In this document: positions 44,883 through 54,594 of the stretch, piece by piece
How positions within the stretch are numbered: the stretch's first letter is position 1
How the letters are laid out: every line of letters starts with the position of its first letter
NCBI RefSeq assembly: GCF_003991355.1
Contig: NZ_RCSU01000004.1
Location: 186,001-250,000, forward strand
Direction: 5' to 3'
From: Pseudoflavitalea rhizosphaerae
Lineage (GTDB): Bacteria; Bacteroidota; Bacteroidia; Chitinophagales; Chitinophagaceae
Length of the DNA: 64,000 nt
The notes under the pieces: model-generated
What the model was told of the DNA's origin: nothing
What the model saw: the letters and a program-made list of their open reading frames with translations, nothing else
Databases searched by the model: none
Program-made: the position numbers and the translations under genes

Positions 44883-46226
44883 ATGCTGAAGCGTTTCATA
44901 AAACCATTGTTCTTCGGGCGCGCATTCTACTGGGGATTTGCGGTGCTGATCCTGTTGTTTGTGCTGTCTTACAATTGGGTGTACCTGTACAGTATCGCCA
45001 AATATGCGGTCTTGTTCTTTGCCGCCCTGGTGCTGCTGGATTACCTGATCCTCTTTGCAAAAACTAATGGCATCAGCGCAGAACGGAATATGGCTGACCG
45101 TTTCAGTAATGGTGATGAGAATGCCGTGAGCATTCACCTGAAGAACAGGTACAGTTTTCCTGTTTTCCTGAAAGTGATCGAAGAGCTTCCCGTGCAGTTC
45201 CAGCGCAGGGACTTTCTGATGAAGGCCAGCCTGGGAATCGGCAAAGAAACGATACTGCATTATAAGCTGCGGCCGGTAGAGCGCGGCGAGTATTCTTTCC
45301 ATTACACCAATGTATTTGTGAAGAGTGCGCTGGGACTGATCATTCGCCGTTTCCAGGAAAGCGGTGAGTCCACCGTGATCAAGGTGATGCCTTCTTTCTT
45401 CGCGCTTCGCCAGTTTGAGCTGCGCGCCATGAGCAATAACCTGGCAGATGCAGGAAGCAGGAAGATCCGCAAGATAGGTCACAGTCTTGAGTTTGAACAG
45501 ATCAAAGAATATGTTACGGGAGATGATATCCGTAGTCTCAACTGGAAAGCCACAGCCCGCAAGGGAGGACAACTGATGGTGAACAATTACTCCGATGAGA
45601 GAAGCCAGCAGATCTATTGTGTGATAGACAAAGGCCGTGTGATGAAAATGCCTTTCGAAGGTGTGAGCCTGCTTGATTATGCCATCAATGCCACGCTGGT
45701 GCTCACGAGGGTGGCCCTGCTGCGGCAGGACAAAGCAGGTATGGTCACATTTGCGGATACACTCGGCCAGTTTGTGCCTGCCGACAAGAAAGCAGGACAA
45801 ATGAACCTGGTGCTGGAAACGCTCTACAACCAGCAAACGCAGTTCCTGGAATCCGATTATGAAAAGCTCTATGCGCTGGTGCGTACCCGCATCACACAGC
45901 GCAGCCTGATAGTGCTGTTTTCCAATTTCGAATCTGTGGGCGGGCTGCAAAGACAGTTGCCGTATATCCGCAGTATTGCCCGCAACCACCTGGTGCTGGT
46001 GGTATTTTTCGAGAATACGGAATTGAAACAGCTCACCGAAAAGAAAGTGACCGATATCGAAAGTCTCTATATGCGCACGATAGCAGAAAGGATCGGTCAC
46101 GAAAAAAGACTGATCGTGAAAGAACTGCAGCAGCATGGTATCTCCACCATTCTCACCACGCCGCAGAACCTGACGGTGGAAACCGTGAATAAATACCTGG
46201 AGCTGAAAGCGAGGCAGGCTATTTAA
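44883..46226 (+). CDS. DUF58 protein (vWA-like)
   Basis: 447 residues, two N-terminal helices (about 13-55), an immunoglobulin-like middle and the DUF58 motif GDDIRSLNWKATARKG at about residue 215, then a vWA-like C-terminal domain. Works with MoxR; role in envelope stress or assembly inferred from other bacteria. 3 bp after the MoxR gene. Confidence 0.92.
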   Translation: MLKRFIKPLFFGRAFYWGFAVLILLFVLSYNWVYLYSIAKYAVLFFAALVLLDYLILFAKTNGISAERNMADRFSNGDENAVSIHLKNRYSFPVFLKVIEELPVQFQRRDFLMKASLGIGKETILHYKLRPVERGEYSFHYTNVFVKSALGLIIRRFQESGESTVIKVMPSFFALRQFELRAMSNNLADAGSRKIRKIGHSLEFEQIKEYVTGDDIRSLNWKATARKGGQLMVNNYSDERSQQIYCVIDKGRVMKMPFEGVSLLDYAINATLVLTRVALLRQDKAGMVTFADTLGQFVPADKKAGQMNLVLETLYNQQTQFLESDYEKLYALVRTRITQRSLIVLFSNFESVGGLQRQLPYIRSIARNHLVLVVFFENTELKQLTEKKVTDIESLYMRTIAERIGHEKRLIVKELQQHGISTILTTPQNLTVETVNKYLELKARQAI

Positions 46227-46249
46227 ACGGCTATTCCTATCTTCGCCGC

Positions 46250-46963
46250 ATGGAACCTACACCGGTAAATGTATTTGAACAGGGCACGGTATTGCTGATC
46301 AACAAGCCTCTTGAATGGACCTCTTTCGATGTGGTGCGCAAAGTGCGCAATATGATACGCATCAAGAAGGTAGGGCATGCAGGCACGCTGGACCCATTGG
46401 CTACTGGGCTGCTGATCGTTTGTACCGGCAAGTTCACCAAACGGATCAATGAATACATGGCCCGCGAAAAAGAGTACACCGGTACTTTCACACTTGGCGC
46501 CACTACACCTACCTACGATCTTGAAAGCGGTCCGGAAAACTTCAAAGAGTTCCGGCATCTCACCCATGAGCAGCTTCTCGCTGCCACAGTTCCATTCACC
46601 GGCGAGATCTTACAAATGCCTCCCATGCATTCTGCCATCAAGAAAGATGGAAAGCGCCTCTATGAACTGGCGCGAAAGGGCCTGGAAGTAAAAGTGGACC
46701 CGCGTCCCGTAACTATCAAAACCTTCGAGATCACTTCTGTGGATTTGCCGGTTGTGCATTTCCGTGTGGTCTGTTCAACGGGCACGTATATACGTAGCCT
46801 GGCGCAGGATTATGGTGCAGAATTAGGATGTGGCGCTTATCTCAGCAGCCTGGTGCGCACACGCATCGGAGATTTTACACTGGATCAGTCCATGACCATG
46901 GATCAGGTAGCCACTTATATCGAAGTTGTGAAAACAGGCGCAGAGCCCGATCAGAAAGGATAA
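46250..46963 (+). CDS. truB: tRNA pseudouridine(55) synthase
   Basis: 237 residues. KVGHAGTLDPLATGLLIV holds the catalytic Asp, with IRSLAQDYGAELGCGAYLSSL further on. Converts U55 of the T-loop in tRNAs. Shorter than E. coli TruB; no C-terminal PUA domain is visible. Its last 13 bp overlap the end of the convergent TamL gene. Confidence 0.94.
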   Translation: MEPTPVNVFEQGTVLLINKPLEWTSFDVVRKVRNMIRIKKVGHAGTLDPLATGLLIVCTGKFTKRINEYMAREKEYTGTFTLGATTPTYDLESGPENFKEFRHLTHEQLLAATVPFTGEILQMPPMHSAIKKDGKRLYELARKGLEVKVDPRPVTIKTFEITSVDLPVVHFRVVCSTGTYIRSLAQDYGAELGCGAYLSSLVRTRIGDFTLDQSMTMDQVATYIEVVKTGAEPDQKG

Positions 46964-49332
46964 CCGATACCCAGCTGGAATTGTCCGCTCGTTATCTCGA
47001 GCTTGTGGAACCATCCGCCATTGGTATTGGCGAATACCGGGTTCTTGAGTTTATAGGCCCAGTCGAGCCGGATGAGGAAAAAGTCGAAATCGAAACGAAG
47101 ACTGGTGCCTCCGCCAACAGCAATATCTTTATACAACCTGTCTAACCGGAAACTGGCATCATCGATGCTCTTGCCGGTGTTATCGAATTCCTTGCTCCAG
47201 ATATTCCCGATATCAACAAAGAGAGCGCTGGCCACTTTGATACCTGCAATGGTAGTGAGGTTGAAGCGGTACTCCATATTCATTTCAAGCTGCATATTGC
47301 CGAAGCGGTCGATAGCTGAGGTTGAGTCTGTGGGCTCATACAAAGTTGCAGATCCCGGGCCAAGTCTTCTGATCTGCCAGGCGCGCATACTGTACGGGCC
47401 GCCGGCGGAGAAGGCTTTGAAGAAGGGGAGATTGTATTCCCTGATGATGGCGCCATTGGTATCTGTGGTTTTTCCATAGATGAGGCCCACGCCGCCATAG
47501 GCGCGGAATGCGAGTGAAGATCTGCCGAAATCGATATAATGTTTTACTTCTGCATCCAGTTTCAAATAACGGCGAAGGTTACCCAGGTCCAGGTTTTTGA
47601 TGAGTCCGAAGATGGCGCCGCTTTCTTCCACGCGTCCGCGGAGGAGCGTAGTTCGTTTACCCCTGGTAGTTACAGTGCTGGCGCTGAGCACCTGGCTGAT
47701 GATCATACCATCGTTGAAGGCGAAGCGGTAGGCTGAGATATCTTTTTCCAGGCGGCGTAAACTATCGGTCTTGCGTACACTGGTATATTCGAAATTGAGT
47801 GGAATGTATTGCCAATTGATCCTTCTGCGTGGTGTTTCACTGCTGCCGCGTACTCGGCCGCTGATCCATTCGTAACCCCAGCTGGCCTTTATGCTGGGCA
47901 CCTGGAAGAATTCGCGGCGGTTGGTATAACCCGCTTCCAGGCTCAGTACGGTACGTGGACTGAGCACGCGGTCTTCCCGGCTATTGCTCTGTTTCCAGGG
48001 CAGGATGAATTTGGGGAAATAGATATTGTGCGAAAAGCTGGCCTGTAATGTCTGCACCAGGTTGGTACCTAATTCGATCCCGAAACGCGCGTTGGTACTG
48101 GTCTGGATCGCTTCGCGATAAGCATTGCGGTCAAGCAGGCGTAAGTTGAGGCCGATACCGAAGAAGCGGCCATTGGAGAGGAAATCGCTCACATTACGAC
48201 TGGCTTCCACATCCACCGTGATACTTTGTTTCTTGGCGGGATAGAGGCGGAGTGTGGCATCCAGCAGTGGCACCGAATCATAGCGTTCACGAAGATCGAG
48301 GTCTACATTCTGCCAGGGCCCCAACTGGTTGAAATTATTGATGGTTCGGTAATACCTTCTCTGCCGGTACAGCGCTCCGGGACGGAGTGAAATATTTTCG
48401 GCAATGAAAGGCAGCTTGAACTTGCGTGTATTGTAATAGAATTTGAACTGATCGATGGTGGCAGTATCCCTTTTCTGATCTGAGGTATCTTCCATCAGGT
48501 ACAGGTCGGGGTACACAGAAATATTCCCCATGTAGAATTTGTTCAGGTGCGTACTGTCTTTGGGTTCCCGCTGTTTGAAGACTACATTGATGGTGGGCTT
48601 TTCCCTTTTACGCCGGAGTGAATCCAGCAGTTGGATCTGTTCGAAAGGGTCGAGTGTGGGATCGATGAGGGCGGCAACTATAGTATCCACTTCTGCGTAT
48701 ACACTTTCCCGGGTGATCTTGTAATAGCCATTGTCGCGGAACGAAGTCAGCAACCGGTCGATTTCCGTGGAGATGGCGTCTGTAGTGTAGGGCGTATTTT
48801 TCTTCAGATCAGAGCGGTTCTGGTATTCCAGCGCCAGCTGCTGCAGTTCGGGCGTTGTGAGCGCATAGCCGATACTGTCGATGGTCAGTTGCACACCAGG
48901 GTCCACATTGAATGTAATATAGGTGCGATTCCGTTTATTGACGGTTTTGAAATAAAATGTATCTGATATATTCGACTGAAAAAATCCGTTAGCCTTCAGA
49001 AGGGCGGTCATGAAAACCTTTGAGCGCCCGATATTGGTGGTATCGAAGATGGGCGGCTTCACATAGTTCATCACGATCCCTGCATAGGAGACCACGCGAA
49101 CCTTGAGGCTGTCATCAAGCTGGTTCTGTAGCTTGCTCACCAGTTCTCTTTTCTTGTATCCGGCCATATTGCCTTTGATCTCGATATTGGTCTGGTAAAC
49201 GAAGGTCTTGCCGATCATGGCTTTCTTCACGGTAGGGATGCAACTACTTCCCAGCATCATGCACAGCAGGCAATAAACTACCCACCGGGATTGCTTTACA
49301 AATGCAGTAACTTGCTGGCCGGATGACATCAT
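46951..49332 (-). CDS. TamL-type outer-membrane protein (BamA/TamA superfamily)
   Basis: 793 residues from the ATG at 49332; M16 is next to it. Signal peptide with lipobox (LGSSCIPT), POTRA-like domains (about 50-320) and an omp85 barrel (about 400-793) ending SGQFQLGIGYPF. The barrel plus lipobox combination is the Bacteroidota TamL form, which works with TamB in outer-membrane protein or lipid assembly. Divergent from the SPOUT gene with only 19 bp between the starts. Confidence 0.88.
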   Translation of the reverse strand: MMSSGQQVTAFVKQSRWVVYCLLCMMLGSSCIPTVKKAMIGKTFVYQTNIEIKGNMAGYKKRELVSKLQNQLDDSLKVRVVSYAGIVMNYVKPPIFDTTNIGRSKVFMTALLKANGFFQSNISDTFYFKTVNKRNRTYITFNVDPGVQLTIDSIGYALTTPELQQLALEYQNRSDLKKNTPYTTDAISTEIDRLLTSFRDNGYYKITRESVYAEVDTIVAALIDPTLDPFEQIQLLDSLRRKREKPTINVVFKQREPKDSTHLNKFYMGNISVYPDLYLMEDTSDQKRDTATIDQFKFYYNTRKFKLPFIAENISLRPGALYRQRRYYRTINNFNQLGPWQNVDLDLRERYDSVPLLDATLRLYPAKKQSITVDVEASRNVSDFLSNGRFFGIGLNLRLLDRNAYREAIQTSTNARFGIELGTNLVQTLQASFSHNIYFPKFILPWKQSNSREDRVLSPRTVLSLEAGYTNRREFFQVPSIKASWGYEWISGRVRGSSETPRRRINWQYIPLNFEYTSVRKTDSLRRLEKDISAYRFAFNDGMIISQVLSASTVTTRGKRTTLLRGRVEESGAIFGLIKNLDLGNLRRYLKLDAEVKHYIDFGRSSLAFRAYGGVGLIYGKTTDTNGAIIREYNLPFFKAFSAGGPYSMRAWQIRRLGPGSATLYEPTDSTSAIDRFGNMQLEMNMEYRFNLTTIAGIKVASALFVDIGNIWSKEFDNTGKSIDDASFRLDRLYKDIAVGGGTSLRFDFDFFLIRLDWAYKLKNPVFANTNGGWFHKLEITSGQFQLGIGYPF

Positions 49333-49351
49333 CACAAAAAATCGAAGCGCA

Positions 49352-50083
49352 ATGTTGGTTAAAACGCAGGTCAAATATATTCAAAGTTTAAGCCAGAAAA
49401 AATTAAGGGATGAAGAAGGTGTATTTGTAGCAGAAGGTCCCAAGATCGTGGAAGAGTTGTTGCAGGCCGGAAATACAGACCTGGTTCAGCTTTATGCCGA
49501 ACATGAGTGGATACAAAAGCAGGCATTCCTGCCACAGAATGCAGTGCAGACGGTCACTTCGGCCGACCTGGAGCGCATCTCCTTCCTACAGACGCCCCAC
49601 CAGGTGCTGGGCATTTTCCGCAAACCTGCATTCCCCACAGGTCTCAGCCTTCGAAATAAAATTTCGTTAATGCTCGATACCATTCAGGATCCCGGCAACC
49701 TGGGCACCATCATCCGATGCGCCGACTGGTTCGGGATCAGCACTGTGATCTGTAGCCGCGATTCGGCCGACGTGTTCAATCCCAAAGTGGTTCAATCCAC
49801 CATGGCGGGCATTGCCAGGGTCCGTGTTCTGTATGAAGAACTCCCTCAATTCCTGCAGCAGCACTCCGATATTCCCGTATATGCGGCCACGTTGAATGGC
49901 ACGCCGCTGCCGAAGCTCGGGCAACTGAAAGAAGGCATCCTGCTGATCGGTAACGAAAGCAAGGGCATCAGCAATGAGCTTCTTGGGATGAGCAGTCATA
50001 AGATTACCATTCCGCGGATTGGCAAAGCGGAATCACTGAATGCCGCAGTGGCAACTGGCATTATCCTTTCGCATATTGTCTGA
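49352..50083 (+). CDS. TrmH/SpoU-family RNA methyltransferase
   Basis: 243 residues. N-terminal RNA-binding substrate domain (about 1-80) and SPOUT fold with DPGNLGTIIRCADWFGI, LIGNESKGIS and KITIPRIGKAESLNAAVAT, the three SpoU motifs. 2'-O-methylates a ribose of rRNA or tRNA; target not predictable. Confidence 0.92.
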   Translation: MLVKTQVKYIQSLSQKKLRDEEGVFVAEGPKIVEELLQAGNTDLVQLYAEHEWIQKQAFLPQNAVQTVTSADLERISFLQTPHQVLGIFRKPAFPTGLSLRNKISLMLDTIQDPGNLGTIIRCADWFGISTVICSRDSADVFNPKVVQSTMAGIARVRVLYEELPQFLQQHSDIPVYAATLNGTPLPKLGQLKEGILLIGNESKGISNELLGMSSHKITIPRIGKAESLNAAVATGIILSHIV

Positions 50084-50123
50084 CGTTATTTTATGTGTAT
50101 GGGCCCGGGGGTATGTGTAATCA

Positions 50124-50164
50124 GGCTGGGAAACGAACCGGCGCAGGAGGATATATGTTGGGCT
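50124..50164 (+). repeat. dispersed repeat R2, copy 1 (inverted arm)
   Basis: 41 bp, GGCTGGGAAACGAACCGGCG and the following AGGAGGATATATGTTGGGCT, matches the reverse complement of 50472-50512 at 38 of 41 positions. The two face each other across 307 bp of non-coding DNA, a MITE-like layout. Confidence 0.75.
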
Positions 50165-50395
50165 GTGGAAGGGAGAGATTGGTCTGGTGCAGCAATGGGC
50201 CGATATGCAATGAACAAATGCGGATTCTTTCAATTCTGATTAATTCCGGTATTGCTTCTTCCCGTTCTGATCTGTGATGGCCGTCTTATATAATAAATTC
50301 TTTGCGGCTTCTCGTGAAAGATTGTCATTTCCGGATTATGGCTGCTGCTATCAAAGCAATATAGATGCTGCACATTCGGGAAAGTGAGTCGAAGT

Positions 50396-50525
50396 GATAT
50401 GAAGAGCCGGCCTTGTGAAATGTAAGCGAAAAAGCCAAATAGCATTACTACAGCCCTATCCAACCAACAATAGCCCAGCATACATCCTCCTGCGCCGGTT
50501 CATTTCCCAGCCGGCGTTCATATCC
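50396..50525 (-). repeat. dispersed repeat R2, copy 2
   Basis: Contains GATATGAAGAGCCGGCCTTG at its left and CTCCTGCGCCGGTTCATTTC at its right, and resembles 62230-62360 over the whole length. CGCCGG and CCGGCG near 50493 and 50511 can pair. On the minus strand an 83-codon frame (50481-50230) runs through it, but I judge it a by-product of the repeat. Confidence 0.7.
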
Positions 50526-50561
50526 TTCGACGAACCCGTCCGAATCCTTCAATGAAGCAGA

Positions 50562-51791
50562 TTATCTGAATTGTATCGCCCGTACCGGCTGTATCATTTT
50601 TACGATAATAGTCGGGATCAGCAAAACCAGGAAGCAGATCAGGAAAGTTCCGGCATTGACGAGCGCTACCTGCCACCAAACGATGTATACTTCGATCTTC
50701 GAAATATAATACGCGTCTTCAGGAAGGCTCACCAGTCCGTAATGTTGCTGCAGCCAGCAGACAGCCAGACCGATCAGGTTGCCGAAGAAGAGGCCGGTGA
50801 AGATGATCACCGCGCCGTGGAAAAGGAAGATCTTCTGGATGGTCCAGTTACTGGCGCCAAGCGCCTTGAGCAGTCCAACCATGCGGATGCGCTCCATCAC
50901 CAGGATCAGCAGGCAGGTGATGAGATTGAGCGTGGCAATCACGATCATGATGATGATCACGATCATGATGGTCTTGTTCTGCAGGCCCAGCCAGTCGAAT
51001 ATATTGGGGAAGATATTCTTGATGGTGCTGCCGCGCATGCCCAGGGGAAGATCGGGGATGATAGCTTCGTTCACCTCGTCCATCTGGTTGAAGTCTTTGA
51101 GGATGAGCTCGTAGCCGCCAATTTGTTCGGGTTGCCAGTTGTTGAGGCGTTGGAGCAGTCGGAGATCGCCGATGGCGATGAGCTTGTCGTATTCCTCGAT
51201 GCCTGTTTTGTAGATACCCGTTACCGTTAGTTTGCGGGTGCGGGGCGGGGCGCCCTGCCGGATGAAGTAGACGAGGAGGGCATCATTCACTTTCAGGTTG
51301 AGCCGGTTGGCGATGTGCTGAGAAAGATTGATCTCGTTGCTGTAGCCACTGTCGGGGAAATTCACCCAGCGACCTTCTATGAGGAATCCTTTGAGGTTGG
51401 AGAAATCGTAATCCTTTTCCACACCTTTGATCAGAACGCCTTCGATGGTTTCTTCCGATTTGAGAATGGCATTGCGGGTGGCGAATGCCTGAACGGATTT
51501 GATCTGCGGATGCAGTTTGGGAAGATTGGTAACGGAATCATTCTTGAGGATAGGGATCTCTTCTGCAATGGTGACACGGGAACCGCCCCAGCTCTGGATG
51601 CGGATATGTCCCCAGAAACTGAAGACTTTCTGGCTGATGGTTTCCTTGAACCCGTTGGTGAAGGCCATGGTGAGGATCATCACGGCCACACTGATGATAG
51701 TGGCGCCGATTGATAAACGGATCACGAACCTGGAAAAGGATTTCTGCGTATTGAAAGCGATCCGTTTGGCAATATAGGCGGCGATATTCAA
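50562..51791 (-). CDS. LolC/E-type ABC permease (FtsX family)
   Basis: 409 residues: N-terminal helix (about 20-45), extracytoplasmic domain, and three C-terminal helices with LVMERIRMVGLLKALGASNW, the FtsX motif. Probably the membrane part of the lipoprotein release system that moves lipoproteins from the inner membrane towards the outer membrane. No ATPase gene is adjacent; LolD may be encoded elsewhere. Confidence 0.9.
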   Translation of the reverse strand: MNIAAYIAKRIAFNTQKSFSRFVIRLSIGATIISVAVMILTMAFTNGFKETISQKVFSFWGHIRIQSWGGSRVTIAEEIPILKNDSVTNLPKLHPQIKSVQAFATRNAILKSEETIEGVLIKGVEKDYDFSNLKGFLIEGRWVNFPDSGYSNEINLSQHIANRLNLKVNDALLVYFIRQGAPPRTRKLTVTGIYKTGIEEYDKLIAIGDLRLLQRLNNWQPEQIGGYELILKDFNQMDEVNEAIIPDLPLGMRGSTIKNIFPNIFDWLGLQNKTIMIVIIIMIVIATLNLITCLLILVMERIRMVGLLKALGASNWTIQKIFLFHGAVIIFTGLFFGNLIGLAVCWLQQHYGLVSLPEDAYYISKIEVYIVWWQVALVNAGTFLICFLVLLIPTIIVKMIQPVRAIQFR

Positions 51792-51908
51792 GATGGGTAT
51801 GTTTATTGCGCCTCAAAAATAGCCGCTGGCATCAAATACTGCCAAAGTTTTTTCTTTATTTATGTTATAATTGTGCACAGTACATTTACGAAGTAAACAG
51901 ATCAACCG

Positions 51909-53207
51909 ATGAAAACCTTGTACCTGCTTTGTTTGATAACGATCTCAGGAGTGTCAATGGCTCAGATCCCGGACGCGGTTTATGCGCCAGGTATCAAGTC
52001 TGTTCAGCTGTTCCGCAGTGGCGACCAGCTCAGTTATCCCGTGATCCGCCTCAACAGCAGCGAAAAGCTGGAACTGCATTTCGATGAGATAGGAGGGGGC
52101 GTGAAGCCATATTCTTACACTTTCCAGCTCTGCAATGCAGACTGGACGCCAGCCTTACTGAGCCAGTTCGACTATATGCGCGGCTTCATGCAGCAGCGTA
52201 TCAATACCTACCGCACGTCCAGCATCGCTTTCACCAGGTATACACATTACCAGGCTTCGCTGCCCGATCAGAACTGTTTTCCTACCCGTTCCGGCAATTA
52301 TATCCTCCGGGTTTTTCTGAATGCAGATACCAGCAAGACCGTTTTCACCAAAAGGTTCCTGGTGGTGGATGAAAAGGCCAGCGTTCCTGCGCAGATCCAG
52401 CAGCCATTCAACGGACAATTCTTCCGCACGGGACAGAAAGTGCAGTTCAAAGTGCAGCTCAGTGATGCGCTCAGGGTGAGCAACCACCTGCAACAGGTGC
52501 ACGTGACCATTCTGCAGAATTACCGCTGGGACAATGCACATATCGACCTCAAACCAACTTTTTTCTCCCGCAATACACTTGAATACAATACGGAGAACGA
52601 TGCCATCTTCCCGGCAGGAAAAGAGTGGAGATGGGTGGATATCCGTAGCATCCGCTTCCTCAGCGCTCAGATAGCCAGTGTGAAAAACAAGCCCACCAGC
52701 ACGGATATCTTCATGCATCCCGATACAGACAGAACTGGACAACGTTTCAATTTCTTCCGCGATGCAAATGGTATGTACACCATCGAAACCACGGAAAGTA
52801 TCAACCCGCTCTGGCAGACAGATTATGCTACGGTTTTCTTTTCGTATGTGCCAAAGGGTAATATCCCCTTTCCTGATAAAGACATTTATCTTTTTGGCCA
52901 GTTGACAAATTACAATCTCAACGATTCCGCCAAAATGGTTTGGAACGAAGAGAAAGGCGCTTATGAAACCAGCCTGTTTTTGAAACAGGGTTATTATGAT
53001 TATTGTTATGTGACCATCGATAAGAACGATCCCAAACGCCAGACCAGCTTTGAATTTACGGAAGGTAATTTCTGGGAGAGCGAAAATGAATACATGATCC
53101 TGGTTTATTATCGCCCGATCGGCGGCAGGGCCGATGAATTGATCTCGGTGGGGAGAGTGAACTCATATACGGGAAGGCAGGGGATCATGAGAGGACAGAG
53201 TTATTAG
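51909..53207 (+). CDS. type IX secretion system plug protein (DUF5103)
   Basis: 432 residues with a signal peptide (ends VSMAQ) and the DUF5103 domain: LHFDEIGGGVKPYSYTFQLC, RSGNYILRVFLN, WFSYVP-like segments and VGRVNSYTGRQG. DUF5103 is the Plug that closes the SprA translocon of the type IX secretion system in Flavobacterium. It supports export of the PKD adhesin elsewhere in this window. Its stop overlaps the convergent Fic gene by 4 bp. Confidence 0.85.
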   Translation: MKTLYLLCLITISGVSMAQIPDAVYAPGIKSVQLFRSGDQLSYPVIRLNSSEKLELHFDEIGGGVKPYSYTFQLCNADWTPALLSQFDYMRGFMQQRINTYRTSSIAFTRYTHYQASLPDQNCFPTRSGNYILRVFLNADTSKTVFTKRFLVVDEKASVPAQIQQPFNGQFFRTGQKVQFKVQLSDALRVSNHLQQVHVTILQNYRWDNAHIDLKPTFFSRNTLEYNTENDAIFPAGKEWRWVDIRSIRFLSAQIASVKNKPTSTDIFMHPDTDRTGQRFNFFRDANGMYTIETTESINPLWQTDYATVFFSYVPKGNIPFPDKDIYLFGQLTNYNLNDSAKMVWNEEKGAYETSLFLKQGYYDYCYVTIDKNDPKRQTSFEFTEGNFWESENEYMILVYYRPIGGRADELISVGRVNSYTGRQGIMRGQSY

Positions 53208-54541
53208 AGGCCTGATGGAATATGATTTATTTTCTTCAGGATCTGAAGATGGTTTTGAGTGGGGACATATCTAATGGCTTTGTTGTTTTTGCTTGCTGTC
53301 AAAAGCCCATCCTGAACCAGGTGATTCAGGTCTGTGCGGGCTGTTTGGTTACTGGTGTTGAATAAGGACTGAATTTGTTTGACCGTAAAAAATGTAGCCG
53401 GGTCTTTGACGATCTCCTGAATAACGAATATCTGTCTGTCATTATAGTTGGTGGCGCCCCGTAACATGGTAATCATATTCTTCTTTTCCGTCACTTTCCT
53501 TTCGATATACTTTTTCAGGTCTTCCAGGGCAAAATGGATTGATTTCAGGTTGTAGATCAGGAAATAGGTGAGATCATTTCCATCCAGTTCTGTGTGCAGA
53601 AATGCCTCCGCGTACTGAACTTTTGATCTGAGTATGATTCTTGATACTGACATGTATTCTATTAGCCAGTAGCCTTTCTTAAGAAGGTGCCAATAGAAAA
53701 TAGTGCGGGCTGTTCTTCCATTTCCATCAGCAAAAGGGTGAATGAATCCGATGAGAAAATGAAGGATGACTCCTTTTGTGATTGGGTGTATAAAAAAATC
53801 CTCCTGGTTTGTATTCGCAAACTCACAGAACTTTTCCATCAGTTCATTAAGAAGCTGATGAGAAGGTGGCTGGTGTAAAGTTCTGCCGGTTTGCCTGTCA
53901 ATTACTTTTACTTCATCATCTTCCCGGAATGCTCCAACCTCTTCAGGCATGATCAACGTATCCTTCGTCAGGATAGTATGCAGGTCTTTTATGTTCTTAA
54001 TGCTCATGGGTTGATTTTTATTTTCAACGATCCACTGCATTGCTTTATAGTTATTCAGAATCATTTGTTCTGAAACGTTTCTGGGCTTGCGGTTGGTTTC
54101 AAGCATACGTTTGGCCAGAACCCGTGTAGTATCGGCGCCTTCCAGTTGGGACGAAGCAATGGCTTCTTCCATTAACGAACTGATAAGATATCGGTCGCGG
54201 TCTTCAGAAGGTATGATGGCGTCTCCCTGTATATTGCCTCCGAGGTTCAGATCAAATTCATGTAAGAACTTTTGCACTACTGATGGAGTTCCTACATTTA
54301 AATTCAGATTCGCGAAGGGAGATATGATCTTGTTGGATATTCTGTTCGCTTTAACTGCAGACCACAAGCGCGTGGGTTCAAATCCCCATTCTTTTGCTTT
54401 GTATTTACATTTATTCCAGTAGTAGTATTTTTTTTCCGTCAGATTCAGGAACTCATTGAATTTATTCTTTTGAAAGAGTTCCTCCAGAACTTCCTTGTAA
54501 ATAGCGAAGTTGTATGCGGGAGGACGTTCAGGGAATTTCAT
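53204..54541 (-). CDS. Fic-domain AMP transferase with C-terminal winged helix
   Basis: 445 residues. N-terminal (about 1-130) Fic_N-like region, inhibitory motif SSQLEGA (S/T-xxx-E-G; about 143-149), the Fic core HPFADGNGRTAR (about 275-286) with all catalytic residues, and a C-terminal winged helix (about 375-440; TARTDLNHLVQDG). Adds AMP to a target protein; the Glu of the inhibitory motif keeps it in check. The wHTH suggests DNA binding and self-regulation at the two palindromes upstream. Target unknown. Confidence 0.92.
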   Translation of the reverse strand: MKFPERPPAYNFAIYKEVLEELFQKNKFNEFLNLTEKKYYYWNKCKYKAKEWGFEPTRLWSAVKANRISNKIISPFANLNLNVGTPSVVQKFLHEFDLNLGGNIQGDAIIPSEDRDRYLISSLMEEAIASSQLEGADTTRVLAKRMLETNRKPRNVSEQMILNNYKAMQWIVENKNQPMSIKNIKDLHTILTKDTLIMPEEVGAFREDDEVKVIDRQTGRTLHQPPSHQLLNELMEKFCEFANTNQEDFFIHPITKGVILHFLIGFIHPFADGNGRTARTIFYWHLLKKGYWLIEYMSVSRIILRSKVQYAEAFLHTELDGNDLTYFLIYNLKSIHFALEDLKKYIERKVTEKKNMITMLRGATNYNDRQIFVIQEIVKDPATFFTVKQIQSLFNTSNQTARTDLNHLVQDGLLTASKNNKAIRYVPTQNHLQILKKINHIPSGL

Positions 54542-54544
54542 AAT

Positions 54545-54580
54545 CTCCTAATTTCTCCAAATTTATCAAAAATTAGGAAG
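54545..54580 (-). promoter_or_regulatory. putative Fic-gene operator, site 1
   Basis: CTCCTAATTT (54545-54554) and AAATTAGGA (from about 54570), an inverted pair around a 15-bp centre, directly in front of the Fic start at 54541. The half-site CTCCTAAT is shared with site 2. Confidence 0.6.
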
Positions 54581-54594
54581 AAATATCATTTTAT

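Noticed and set aside
43935-46136. A 733-codon open frame on the minus strand under the MoxR and DUF58 genes
   Set aside because: It is antisense to two well-conserved genes, is His/Gln-rich in an unnatural way, and has no domain; it arises from codon usage of the real genes.
50230-50481. 83-codon minus-strand frame in the R2 copy
   Set aside because: It shares FFAY...LFIS with a frame in the third copy, but the rest is unrelated and each is interrupted; a repeat by-product is more likely than a gene.
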